Assembly (NCBI RefSeq): GCF_008271745.1
Contig: NZ_VKKZ01000010.1
Coordinates: forward strand, 525,677-589,676
Source: Rufibacter glacialis
GTDB lineage: Bacteria > Bacteroidota > Bacteroidia > Cytophagales > Hymenobacteraceae
Direction: 5' to 3'
DNA: 64,000 nt
Positions 8,360 to 15,916 of the stretch are shown here, piece by piece. The position numbers and the translations under genes are program-made. The notes under the pieces were generated by a model. It did no database searches. It had not been told where the DNA came from and was given only the letters and a program-made list of their open reading frames with translations. Numbering within the stretch: position 1 is the first letter of the stretch; each line of letters opens with the position of its first letter.

Positions 8360-9739
8360 TTAGATAGTCTCCAGGGCGCGCGGGGCGTCCAGGTCCACGA
8401 ATTCACCTTCCCAACGGGCAATCACCGCAGTGGCCAGGCAGTTCCCGATCACGTTCACCGAGGTACGGGCCATGTCCATGAGTTCGTCAATACCCAGAAT
8501 GATGAAGATGGGCTCTACCGGCAGGTTGAAGGAAGCGGCGGTTCCCAGCAAAATCACCAGGGAGGCGCGGGGAACTCCGGCAATCCCCTTGCTGGTGAGC
8601 ATGAGGGTGAAGACCATGAGTAACTGCTGCTCCCAAGGCATTTCAATACCCGCAGCCTGCGCCACAAACACAGAAGCCAGGGACAAATACAGGGTGGAGC
8701 CGTCCAGGTTGAAACTGTAGCCCATGGGCATCACAAAGGCCACAATCTTTCGGGGTACCCCAATAGATTCCATGGCTTCCATGGCGCGCGGCAGGGCCGC
8801 CTCAGAACTGGTGGTGGCAAAGGCAATGGAAACGGGCTCGGCAATGGCCTGCACAAACATCTTAAGCGGAATCCGGAAGAAGAGGGCGGCCGGCAACAGT
8901 ACCAGCAACAGGAACGCGATAAGGGCTACATAGAGCGTGGCCAGGAGCTTGAAGAGGTTCACCAGAATCCCGAAGCCCATGTGGCCCACGGTGTAGGCAA
9001 TGGCGGCGCCCACCGCGATAGGGGCAAAGTACATGATGATGTTGGTGAACTTGAACATGGTCTCGGCCAGGCTCTCGGTTACCTCCAGCAACGGGCGGCG
9101 TTTGCGCTCGTTCAGCATGGCCAGCGCAATCCCGAAGAGCACGCTGAACACCACAATCTGCAGTACCTGTCCCTCGGCCACTGATTTAGCGATGTTTTCC
9201 GGGAAAATGTGCAGAATGATGTCTTCAAAGGTCTGGGGCGGCGGGGCCGTGATCTCATCGCTGGTCTGGCCCTTGAGCACGATTCCGTCGCCGGCGCGGC
9301 TCAGGTTAATGGCAAACAGACCCAGGAACAAGGCCAGCGTGGTCACTACCTCAAAGTAGATCAGGGCCTTTATCCCCATTTGGCCTACCTGCTTCAGGTT
9401 GGAGTGACCGGCAATGCCTACTACCAGCGTGGCGAAAATGAGCGGGGCAATGACGGTTTTCACCATCTTGAGGAAAATCTTGCTCATCACGTTCAGGTGT
9501 TGGGCAAAGGCCGGGAAGCTGTACCCGATCTCGGCGCCTATGACCATGCTCACCAGAATCCAGGTGGTCAATGATTTCTTGCGGGCGGCAAACAGGATCA
9601 AGACCGCAATGCCTGCCCAGCGGAGGGCGGTGAGCACCACTTCAGGGAGGGTAAGAAGGCCATAGTTCTGACACAGTGTGAGCACTACCGCCACCGTGAG
9701 AATCACAAAAGCCGAAAAGGCGAGCGTGGATTTTTTCAT
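8360..9739 (-). CDS. Dicarboxylate/amino acid:cation symporter (DAACS family)
   Basis: A 459-residue membrane protein. The family's conserved C-terminal core is intact: the Ser-rich ATTSSEAALP reentrant loop, MPMGYSFNLDGSTLYL in TM7, and the GIAGVPRASLVI loop. These form the Na+/H+ and substrate sites of GltP/DctA-type transporters. The N-terminus has an extra hydrophobic hairpin of about 60 residues before the usual TM1. Likely substrates are glutamate, aspartate or C4-dicarboxylates; sequence alone does not choose. Monocistronic, and divergent from the dipeptide epimerase gene across about 240 bp. Confidence 0.92.
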   Translation of the reverse strand: MKKSTLAFSAFVILTVAVVLTLCQNYGLLTLPEVVLTALRWAGIAVLILFAARKKSLTTWILVSMVIGAEIGYSFPAFAQHLNVMSKIFLKMVKTVIAPLIFATLVVGIAGHSNLKQVGQMGIKALIYFEVVTTLALFLGLFAINLSRAGDGIVLKGQTSDEITAPPPQTFEDIILHIFPENIAKSVAEGQVLQIVVFSVLFGIALAMLNERKRRPLLEVTESLAETMFKFTNIIMYFAPIAVGAAIAYTVGHMGFGILVNLFKLLATLYVALIAFLLLVLLPAALFFRIPLKMFVQAIAEPVSIAFATTSSEAALPRAMEAMESIGVPRKIVAFVMPMGYSFNLDGSTLYLSLASVFVAQAAGIEMPWEQQLLMVFTLMLTSKGIAGVPRASLVILLGTAASFNLPVEPIFIILGIDELMDMARTSVNVIGNCLATAVIARWEGEFVDLDAPRALETI

Positions 9740-9883
9740 ACTAAAAGTAAAGCTTCCTCCCCAGGAACAGAGAAGAGCAGAGGTTTTGGGTTTAGTTGAG
9801 TTGTAGGCGTTTAAGCCCGGTTCAGGTATTGGAACCTACAAATATACTTTTTTCTTCCGGTTCAGAAAGAAGGCGGCGGTTCT

Positions 9884-9917
9884 TGGGCTATTTTTTGAAA
9901 AGGGGCACAAAAACGGG
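9884..9917. repeat. Interspersed hairpin element
   Basis: TGGGCTATTTTTTGAAAAGG followed by CACAAAAACGGG matches the recurring palindrome in core and right arm. It lies in the divergent intergenic region before the epimerase gene. Confidence 0.45.
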
Positions 9918-9979
9918 TATTCCATTGGCCTTTGCTTCTTTTTTGCTACACTTGGGGCTTGCAAACACTACCCTTGACT

Positions 9980-10978
9980 ATGCTACTATGGAATTTGGAG
10001 GCTCTTGACCTCACGCTACGCTACACCTGGAAAATATCGCGCAATGCCTCAGACGTGAAAACCAACCTCTTTGTGACCGTTGGCGATGAGAAAGTCCAAG
10101 GCAGGGGAGAGGCCGCCCCCAACACCCGCTACGGCGAAACCCCCGACCTGCTGCAGCAACAGTTCCAGACCCTGCAGGCCAATGGGTTACCCCAGGTAGG
10201 CTCCGTAGAAGAACTCCAGCACCTGATGAGCCTGCACCCGGTGCTGCCCGCCCTGCGGTTTGCCATAGAGTCTGCGTTTGTGCACTACCTCTGCCGCAAG
10301 AACGGACAGACGGTCTCTGAATTCCTGGGCGTTCAACCCGTGACTTCCGCGCCTACGGCCTATTCTTACCCCATCATGGAACCCGGCAAGATTGCCGCCT
10401 TCACCAAAGAGCACGGGCTGCACCGGTTTGAGTACCTCAAAGTAAAGGTAAACCAGGAAAGCGGCCTGGACATGCTCGCAGAAGTGACTAAAGCCACCAC
10501 GCAGGGCCTGATCATAGACGCCAACGAAGCCTGGCAGGACCCAGATTCCCTCATGCGTTTCTTTGAAGGGCTTAAAAAGTACCCCGTGCTCATGATTGAG
10601 CAGCCTATGCCCTCGGCCTTGCAGGAAGAATACCTGTTCCTGAAGAAGCGCTCCCCCTATGACCTCTTCGCCGATGAGTCTGTCACCGACCATGCCGATT
10701 GGGACCTTTTGAAGCAACAGTTCCACGGGGTGAACATGAAACTGATGAAGGCCGGCGGGTACCTCAACGGCTTGGCCATTTTGCAGAAAACCAAAGCCAT
10801 GGGCCTGAAAACCATGATTGGCTGCATGATGGAAACTTCTATGGCGATCTGGTCTGCCTTGCAACTGGCCCACGGCATAGATTTGCTGGACCTGGACGGT
10901 ATGCTCATAGTAAAAGACGAGCCGTTCCAATTGGTGCGGGAAGAAGCGGGAAGGCTTTATCCGGTGGAGCAGCCCTAG
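9980..10978 (+). CDS. Dipeptide epimerase (enolase superfamily, L-Ala-D/L-Glu epimerase type)
   Basis: About 332 residues from the ATG at 9980. An in-frame TTG at 9932 would add 16 hydrophobic residues and is less likely. The protein has an N-terminal capping domain and an enolase-type barrel. Catalytic residues can be placed: Lys in LKVKV (~153-155), metal ligands Asp in IIDANEAW (~180), Glu in MIEQPMP (~205) and Asp in FADESV (~231), and the second Lys in MKLMKAGG (~255). The IGCMMETS segment and the C-terminal DLDG motif (LLDLDGML) are typical of muropeptide-recycling epimerases. Substrate is probably L-Ala-D-Glu from peptidoglycan; related enzymes have varied dipeptide specificity. Confidence 0.9.
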   Translation: MLLWNLEALDLTLRYTWKISRNASDVKTNLFVTVGDEKVQGRGEAAPNTRYGETPDLLQQQFQTLQANGLPQVGSVEELQHLMSLHPVLPALRFAIESAFVHYLCRKNGQTVSEFLGVQPVTSAPTAYSYPIMEPGKIAAFTKEHGLHRFEYLKVKVNQESGLDMLAEVTKATTQGLIIDANEAWQDPDSLMRFFEGLKKYPVLMIEQPMPSALQEEYLFLKKRSPYDLFADESVTDHADWDLLKQQFHGVNMKLMKAGGYLNGLAILQKTKAMGLKTMIGCMMETSMAIWSALQLAHGIDLLDLDGMLIVKDEPFQLVREEAGRLYPVEQP

Positions 10979-10987
10979 GCCTTCAAA

Positions 10988-11026
10988 GGGTTTAAAGACC
11001 GTTTTTCGAAAAAGGGGGCCAAAACC
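10988..11026. repeat. Interspersed hairpin element
   Basis: GGGTTTAAAGACC, core GTTTTTCGAAAAA, right arm GGGGGCCAAAACC. It lies immediately after the epimerase stop codon, upstream of a separate terminator. Confidence 0.5.
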
Positions 11027-11041
11027 TCTCCCTTTGCCATC

Positions 11042-11083
11042 AACAGAAAGCCCCTGTCTGATCTCAGACAGGGGCTTTCTGTT
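11042..11083 (+). terminator. Rho-independent terminator of the epimerase gene
   Basis: Near-perfect 20-bp arms (AACAGAAAGCCCCTGTCTGA and its complement) separated by two bases, ending in a T-rich stretch. Confidence 0.85.
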
Positions 11084-11298
11084 TCCGTACTTTTCCTGCT
11101 TCCTGGTGGTCAACGGTGCCTTCTACGTGTTGGGCCTGGAGCAGATAGACGCTTCATAGGGATAAGGGAGCGTCAAGGTAGGCCTATATCTCCGTGTCCA
11201 TGATTTCCTGCTGCTGTCGCCACAAAGCAGTGCACTTATTAGGTGTCACTTTGGTAGCCAATACCCGTGAAGCAGAACCACAAAAGAGGAATGGGTTT

Positions 11299-11880
11299 CT
11301 ATTGCTTTTTCTTTTCCTCAGCAGTTAACTGTTGCTGTAGCCGGGCCAGGTCTGCGTTCAGCTTTTTCAGTTCCGGGGAATTGGGCTTGTTCTGGACCGT
11401 TTTCTGGAGCAGGTCATGTTTTTGTTGCAGAATGCGTTGCTTTTCCTGTAACAGTTTCTGGCGGTCATTGAGTTGCTGGGCCTGCAGCAGCTGTTTGCCC
11501 ATGCCGGTGGTGTCACCGGACACCGTGATGTTGCGTTGTGTGACCACGGTAGAGGGATGTAGGTTGCCTTTCAGATCAACATGGTCACCCTCCTTCAATT
11601 GCAAGGCCTCGCCGCCGGCGGCCGTAAAAGAACCGTTGGGTTGCAGCACCGCCCCGTTGGGGAAGGTTCTGGCTTGGCTGAGGGGCGTAAAGTCTTGGCC
11701 TTTTATTTCCATCACCTTGCCGTTGCGCAGGATCATGCCCTGGCGCAGGGGAGTAACACTGGTAGTGGTGGTGCGCCCGCTCTCGCTTTTTCTGATAGAT
11801 GCCTTTTGGGCCAGGGTCAGTTCTGGGATAAGGGCTAGGGCCAGGAGAAGGCTGCCAGCCCACAGGATACGGTGTAGCAT
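11299..11880 (-). CDS. Exported DUF6799-like protein
   Basis: A 193-residue protein with an N-terminal signal sequence (hydrophobic residues 6-22, ending LTLAQ). Two copies of a short repeat follow, of the type GMILRNGKVMEIKG and GAVLQPNGSFTAAGG, each predicted as a small beta unit; this matches the pattern I associate with DUF6799 proteins of Bacteroidota. Residues 115-193 form a long Gln/Leu/Lys-rich helix, probably a coiled coil. Cell location is probably periplasm. Function unknown. The family name is from memory and moderately secure. Confidence 0.8.
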   Translation of the reverse strand: MLHRILWAGSLLLALALIPELTLAQKASIRKSESGRTTTTSVTPLRQGMILRNGKVMEIKGQDFTPLSQARTFPNGAVLQPNGSFTAAGGEALQLKEGDHVDLKGNLHPSTVVTQRNITVSGDTTGMGKQLLQAQQLNDRQKLLQEKQRILQQKHDLLQKTVQNKPNSPELKKLNADLARLQQQLTAEEKKKQ

Positions 11881-11955
11881 AGGGTATATGTTGCTTTTGG
11901 GGTTTTTACGTTGATTTTACCAAAACTGGCCTAAAAGACCGGCTACAGGGCACGG

Positions 11956-12600
11956 TTACGTAGGAATGTCCTTTTTTCGCTCTTTCAGGTATTGGATAAT
12001 GCCCGGTAGAACAGACAGGAAAATAATGACCGGAATGGCATAGTGCAGGTAGTCTTTCATCTGCGGGAACTGCCGCCCCAGAAAATAGCTGGCCAGCACC
12101 AGGGAACAGATCCAGAGGGCGGTGCCTACTGCGCTCAGGAGCAGGAACCGGCTGAACTCCATGCCGGTGACCCCGGCCAGCAACGGATTGAAGGTACGCA
12201 CCACCGGCACAAACTTGCCCACCAGAATGGCAGATTTGCCTTTCTCTTTGTAGAAGCTTTGGGCACGTTCCAGGTTTTTCCGCTTGAAATACCACGTGTC
12301 TTGCTTGTGGAACAGTCTTTTGCCCATTTTACTGCCAATGGAGTAGCCCAGCAAGTCACCGGCCACGCCGGCGGCCGTCATGCTCAACAGCAGCACGCCC
12401 AACGGAACTTCCAGTATCTGGGCCCCTGCCAGAAGCCCTGTGGCCAACAGCAGCGAATCACCTCCCGGAATCACCAGGCCAATCAGCAGGCCTGTCTCTA
12501 CAAAGACCACCAGGAGAATTAGCGTGAGGCCACCGTACCGGATCATGTTCTCGGGGCTGGAAAACATCTCTGACCAGGCCATCAGGAAAAGGTCTGTCAT
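11956..12600 (-). CDS. DedA family membrane protein (VTT domain)
   Basis: A 214-residue membrane protein with about five hydrophobic segments. DedA hallmarks are present: ETGLLIGLVIPGGDSLLLA in the first reentrant region and GKFVPVVRTFNPLLAG in the second, with the conserved Arg. DedA proteins are linked to undecaprenyl-phosphate or phospholipid flipping, membrane potential and drug tolerance; the exact role here is not determined. It is divergent from the MarR gene. Confidence 0.93.
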   Translation of the reverse strand: MTDLFLMAWSEMFSSPENMIRYGGLTLILLVVFVETGLLIGLVIPGGDSLLLATGLLAGAQILEVPLGVLLLSMTAAGVAGDLLGYSIGSKMGKRLFHKQDTWYFKRKNLERAQSFYKEKGKSAILVGKFVPVVRTFNPLLAGVTGMEFSRFLLLSAVGTALWICSLVLASYFLGRQFPQMKDYLHYAIPVIIFLSVLPGIIQYLKERKKDIPT

Positions 12601-12693
12601 TTACATCTTGGCTAAGTTTAGGTGCATTACGCATGAAGGAAGCCGGATGTTGGTAGTATCTTTGTAGGGAAGGGCAGAAACAGCCGCGCTATC

Positions 12694-12724
12694 TTGCTGA
12701 TTCTGCGGTAGAACTATATATTTG
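12694..12724 (+). promoter_or_regulatory. Bacteroidota-type promoter for the MarR gene
   Basis: TTG at 12694, then 20 bp, then TATATTTG at 12717-12724, matching the -33/-7 consensus TTG...TAnnTTTG of the Bacteroidota primary sigma factor. Position is about 30 bp before the MarR start codon. Confidence 0.6.
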
Positions 12725-12752
12725 AGCATCCCCTGAGATTGGAGGTTTAAAG

Positions 12753-13202
12753 ATGAAAATTGAGGAAGAAATAAAGCAGAGTGTCTTCAGAGACATTTAC
12801 CAGAAGTCCTACATCAACGTGGTGTATACCTCCAATTGGTTAGAGCAGCGGCAGGCTGCCATGTTCAAATCTTTTGGGGTCACCTTGCCGCAGTACAACG
12901 TGCTGCGTATTCTTCGGGGCCAGCATCCCAAACCGGCTACGGTTAACTTGCTCATAGACCGTATGTTAGACAAAACCTCCAACGCCTCGCGCATTGTTGA
13001 CAAGCTGGAGGCCAAAGAACTGGTTACCCGCAAGCAATGCCCTTCTGACCGGCGCACAGTAGACATTCTCATCACTGAGAAAGGATTGAACCTGCTGCAA
13101 GAGATGGACGGCTTGGGCAACACCGGGTTCACCGGACTCAATAATCTGTCTCAGGAAGAGGCAGAGCAATTAAATGCCTTGCTTGACAAGATCAGAAGCT
13201 GA
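12753..13202 (+). CDS. MarR family transcriptional regulator
   Basis: A 149-residue winged-helix protein. The recognition helix region (NLLIDRMLDKTSNASRIVDK) and the wing (VTRKQCPSDRRTVDILIT) are typical of MarR, with the DxR motif in SDRR. It lies 58 bp upstream of the yceI-like gene on the same strand and could control it or the divergent DedA gene. One Cys sits in the wing and could act as a redox or electrophile sensor, which is only a possibility. Confidence 0.92.
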   Translation: MKIEEEIKQSVFRDIYQKSYINVVYTSNWLEQRQAAMFKSFGVTLPQYNVLRILRGQHPKPATVNLLIDRMLDKTSNASRIVDKLEAKELVTRKQCPSDRRTVDILITEKGLNLLQEMDGLGNTGFTGLNNLSQEEAEQLNALLDKIRS

Positions 13203-13260
13203 ATTGATGTACCTTGACTACCTAAACCTTTTATAATAACTATCCAAATTGAATACATCC

Positions 13261-13929
13261 ATGAAAAAATTGGTACTTTCTTGCCTGGTAGCGGCCACCT
13301 TGGGGGTTTCTGCCTTTACCCTGGTTTCACCCAACAGCCCTGAAAAGAAGACTGCGTCTGTGTCAAAAGCCGCCGTGCAGAATTACAAAGTAGTACCTGC
13401 AGAAAGCAAAATTACCTGGGTGGGCCGCAAGGTAACCGGCGAGCACAACGGTAACATCACTTTGGCCAGTGGCACCCTGCTCCTAGAGAAAGCCGCTATC
13501 CGGGGAGGCACCTTTGTCATGGACATGACGTCCATCACCTGCAATGACTTGCAGGGTGGATCCAACAAGAAGCTGGTAGATCACCTGAAAGCTGATGATT
13601 TCTTCTCAGTGGAGAAAAACCCGACGGCTAAATTCGCCATCACCAATATCTCTCCCAAGCAGAATGCCAAGGCTGGAACTGCCAATTACACTATCACTGG
13701 TGACCTTACCATCAAAGGCATCACAAACCAAATCTCTTTCCCGGCGCTGGTAACCGTTAAAAAAGGCGTGGCCACGGCCAAAGCCTCCTTGAAGTTTGAC
13801 CGCACCAAGTGGGACATCAAATACCGCTCTGGCAATTTCGTGGAAAACCTGGGTGACAAAGCCATCCTGGATGATGTGGAACTGAACATTGACCTGGTGG
13901 CCAAGCAAGAGGCGGTCGCCAAGAAATAG
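13261..13929 (+). CDS. YceI family periplasmic protein
   Basis: A 222-residue protein from the ATG at 13261, chosen over an upstream TTG because the signal peptide MKKLVLSCLVAATLGVSAF starts there. The YceI lipocalin-like fold spans about residues 40-215: ESKITWVGRKVTGEHNG near the start, then DDFFSVEKNPTAKF and a final strand ending in VELNIDL. YceI proteins bind isoprenoid or amphiphilic molecules in a central barrel. It follows marR closely and may be co-transcribed. A strong palindromic terminator follows. Confidence 0.93.
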   Translation: MKKLVLSCLVAATLGVSAFTLVSPNSPEKKTASVSKAAVQNYKVVPAESKITWVGRKVTGEHNGNITLASGTLLLEKAAIRGGTFVMDMTSITCNDLQGGSNKKLVDHLKADDFFSVEKNPTAKFAITNISPKQNAKAGTANYTITGDLTIKGITNQISFPALVTVKKGVATAKASLKFDRTKWDIKYRSGNFVENLGDKAILDDVELNIDLVAKQEAVAKK

Positions 13930-13937
13930 CTCCTTCC

Positions 13938-13999
13938 ATTCCCTGCATAAAAAAGCGGCCAGCACCTTAAGGTGCTGGCCGCTTTTTTATGCAGGGAAT
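13938..13999. terminator. 62-bp perfect palindrome, terminator after the yceI-like gene
   Basis: A perfect inverted repeat with no loop bases, centred between 13968 and 13969. The centre is AGCACCTTAAGGTGCT; outward it continues through GGCCGC, a T6 tract and CCCTGCAT-type ends. With A- and T-tracts on both sides of the GC stem it could work in either direction. Confidence 0.85.
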
Positions 14000-14192
14000 T
14001 TTGTAATATTATCACATGTTGGCTTGGAGCACTCCAGTTTTTAATTGATAGTTTTTAAGAAGCAAGCTGTTGCGGGGTATCTAGATGAAGTTGACATGTT
14101 GGGTGTGAAATCATAAAGAAATTGCTTCCATAATTGAAAAATGCCTTAGTTGAATTTGTTTGAAAACGAATTAGGTTAATTATATAACAGAT

Positions 14193-15170
14193 ATGGATAT
14201 AAACTATGTTATTCTAGCTCATAAAAATCCGGAACAAATAAAACGTTTGGTTGAAAGATTAAAATCTGTCAAAACTCGTTTCTTTATTCATGTAGATAAA
14301 AATGTTGAGATCGATTTATTTAAGAAGGCTTTGCCGGAAGATGATAAGATATTTTATTTAAGAGATAGAGAAGATGGGACTTGGGGTGATGTAGGTATTG
14401 TGAAAGCTACTATTATTGCTTTAGAACAAATTGTAAACAAAAAATGTACAGGTTATTGTGTTTTACTGAGTGGACAAGATTATCCAATAAAATCAAATGC
14501 AGAAATTGAAACCTTTCTAAAAAGGAATTATGGATCTAATTTTATAGAAACGTACCCAATCCCTAGTGAGAAATGGGTAGTGGGTGATTCTGGCGGCCAA
14601 TGGGAAAGCGGAGGAATGGGCGGAATAGAAAGGATACAATTCTACAAATTCAATCTATCCCTTGGATGGGGTAGGTATATTTTGTTGCCTTCCCTTCTAT
14701 CTAAGGAGTTCTATAAACAGTGGAGGAAAAATTTACAATACATAGGAATTTATATAAGGCATAAGAAAACTTTTCCTTTTCCAATCATAAGGCAACGTAA
14801 ATTTCCTGACTATTTAAGGCCATTTGGAGGAAGCCAATGGTGGGCACTGCCTATTGAGACTGTAAATAAAATAGTTCTATTCTTAAAGCAGCATAGAGAT
14901 TATTTGATCTATAATAAATACTCGCTTCTGCCTGATGAGTTCTTCTTTCATAGTATCATAGAATACTTAGCTTCCGTTGAAAATAATGTGGTCATAAAGC
15001 CTTCTGTGACCTATGTAAATTGGAAGAGGGAAGGAGTAACGCTTCCAGTTACTTTTAATTCAGATGATTTGAACGAACTAATAAGTCAACCAGAAGAATT
15101 TTTATTTGCCCGAAAATTCGATTGTGAATATGATAAAACAATATTAGATCTACTGGATGAAAATGTATGA
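14193..15170 (+). CDS. GT14 family glycosyltransferase (core-2/I-branching beta-1,6-GlcNAc-transferase type)
   Basis: A 325-residue cytosolic glycosyltransferase. The N-terminus YVILAHKNPEQIKRL, then FFIHVDKN, then the SGQDYPIKSNAEIE block are hallmarks of family GT14 enzymes in bacteria. The middle region GGSQWWALP and the acidic PDEFFFHSII match the conserved C-terminal half. The gene is far more AT-rich than its neighbours (roughly one third GC by eye against more than half elsewhere) and uses AT-rich codons such as ATA and AAA, a sign of recent transfer. It stands alone, with AT-rich flanks. Acceptor unknown; surface polysaccharide is likely. Confidence 0.88.
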   Translation: MDINYVILAHKNPEQIKRLVERLKSVKTRFFIHVDKNVEIDLFKKALPEDDKIFYLRDREDGTWGDVGIVKATIIALEQIVNKKCTGYCVLLSGQDYPIKSNAEIETFLKRNYGSNFIETYPIPSEKWVVGDSGGQWESGGMGGIERIQFYKFNLSLGWGRYILLPSLLSKEFYKQWRKNLQYIGIYIRHKKTFPFPIIRQRKFPDYLRPFGGSQWWALPIETVNKIVLFLKQHRDYLIYNKYSLLPDEFFFHSIIEYLASVENNVVIKPSVTYVNWKREGVTLPVTFNSDDLNELISQPEEFLFARKFDCEYDKTILDLLDENV

Positions 15171-15306
15171 GGAAGTATAGTGAATGAAATACGGGTTATT
15201 ATATTTTAGAGAAGTATAGGATTGCGTGATTAGATGAATAAGATTCAATGAATCGCCAAAAAAGTAGTTTGGACGATTATTCTGAAACTTGAAACATTTT
15301 GAAAAC

Positions 15307-15350
15307 TAAAACCCGGAAGCTCGGCAGTAGGGCCATGCTTCCGGGTTTAG
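15307..15350. terminator. Hairpin between convergent genes
   Basis: The arms AACCCGGAAGC and GCTTCCGGGTT enclose a 16-nt loop. It lies between the GT14 gene and the small membrane protein gene, which converge here. Confidence 0.7.
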
Positions 15351-15375
15351 GCATTTTGGCGGTGGAAACCGCTCC

Positions 15376-15600
15376 TTACAGAAGCGTAGACTTTACCCGT
15401 GGGCGGTTGTAGTCAGGTTCCCAATCATTGAGGGGCAGGCAAATGCCTGGGGGAAGGTCCAGGTCAGGCAACCCGTCATTGAGGGGTTCGCCTCCGTCAT
15501 CGTCACTGTCATCTTGCGGCGGTACACTAAGTCGTTTACGAGGGGCCAGTGCTAGAAAAGCAATCAAGGCAAACATGGCCAAAGAGTATACGATCATCAT
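15376..15600 (-). CDS. Small membrane protein with acidic, Pro-rich tail
   Basis: A 74-residue protein: one N-terminal membrane segment (residues 2-19), then a basic PRKR, then an acidic DDSDDDGG stretch and a Leu/Asp/Pro-rich tail (LPDLDLPPGICLPLNDWEP). This order points to a single-pass inner-membrane protein with a soluble tail. I do not recognise a named family. Coding is supported by the coherent architecture, the ATG-ATG start and a terminator-like hairpin downstream. Confidence 0.6.
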   Translation of the reverse strand: MMIVYSLAMFALIAFLALAPRKRLSVPPQDDSDDDGGEPLNDGLPDLDLPPGICLPLNDWEPDYNRPRVKSTLL

Positions 15601-15728
15601 AAAATCCGATGAATTAAAAGTCTCACATCACATCCACTAGCCGGTAGGCGTCTCTTGTATGTTCAACGTATGCTGGCCCCGCTATGTTGACTGCCAGGGC
15701 AAAAAAATAAATAAGTTATTGGGGTTGG

Positions 15729-15759
15729 TTGGTTTTGATTCAAGGTGGGCGTAGCTTTG
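15729..15759 (+). promoter_or_regulatory. Promoter of the TPP riboswitch transcript
   Basis: TTG at 15729-15731, 20 bp spacing, then TAGCTTTG at 15752-15759. This matches the Bacteroidota TTG/TAnnTTTG consensus and would start transcription a few bases before the riboswitch aptamer. Confidence 0.65.
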
Positions 15760-15762
15760 CCT

Positions 15763-15846
15763 CAGTTTAGGGGTGCCTTAAGATAACGGGCTGAGATCAT
15801 ACCCATTGAACCTGATCCGGGTAATGCCGGCGAAGGGAAAAACAAG
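15763..15846 (+). ncRNA. TPP (thiamin pyrophosphate) riboswitch
   Basis: The THI-element core is easily read: GGGGTGCC near 15770, GGCTGAGATCA around 15789, ACCC, then TTGAACCTGATCCGGGTAAT and GCCGGCGAAGGGA ending about 15838. The flanking bases can close P1. A weaker hairpin at about 15866-15885 (AGCACC...GGTGGCT) followed by T-rich sequence could be the termination stage of the expression platform. It precedes a TonB-dependent receptor gene and should reduce its expression when TPP is plentiful. Confidence 0.95.
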
Positions 15847-15916
15847 GGAACAAAACAAGAGTGGGAGCACCGGCCCCTGGTGGCTTCTGTTTGTTTTATC
15901 TATTCATCTTTTTCAC

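Noticed and set aside
10187..11113. 308-codon minus-strand frame across the epimerase gene
   Set aside because: The plus strand carries all catalytic residues of a dipeptide epimerase; this is a shadow frame that also crosses the terminator.
15806..15916. Upstream start for the TonB receptor inside the riboswitch
   Set aside because: The TTG lies in the aptamer core and the signal peptide begins at the ATG at 15917.
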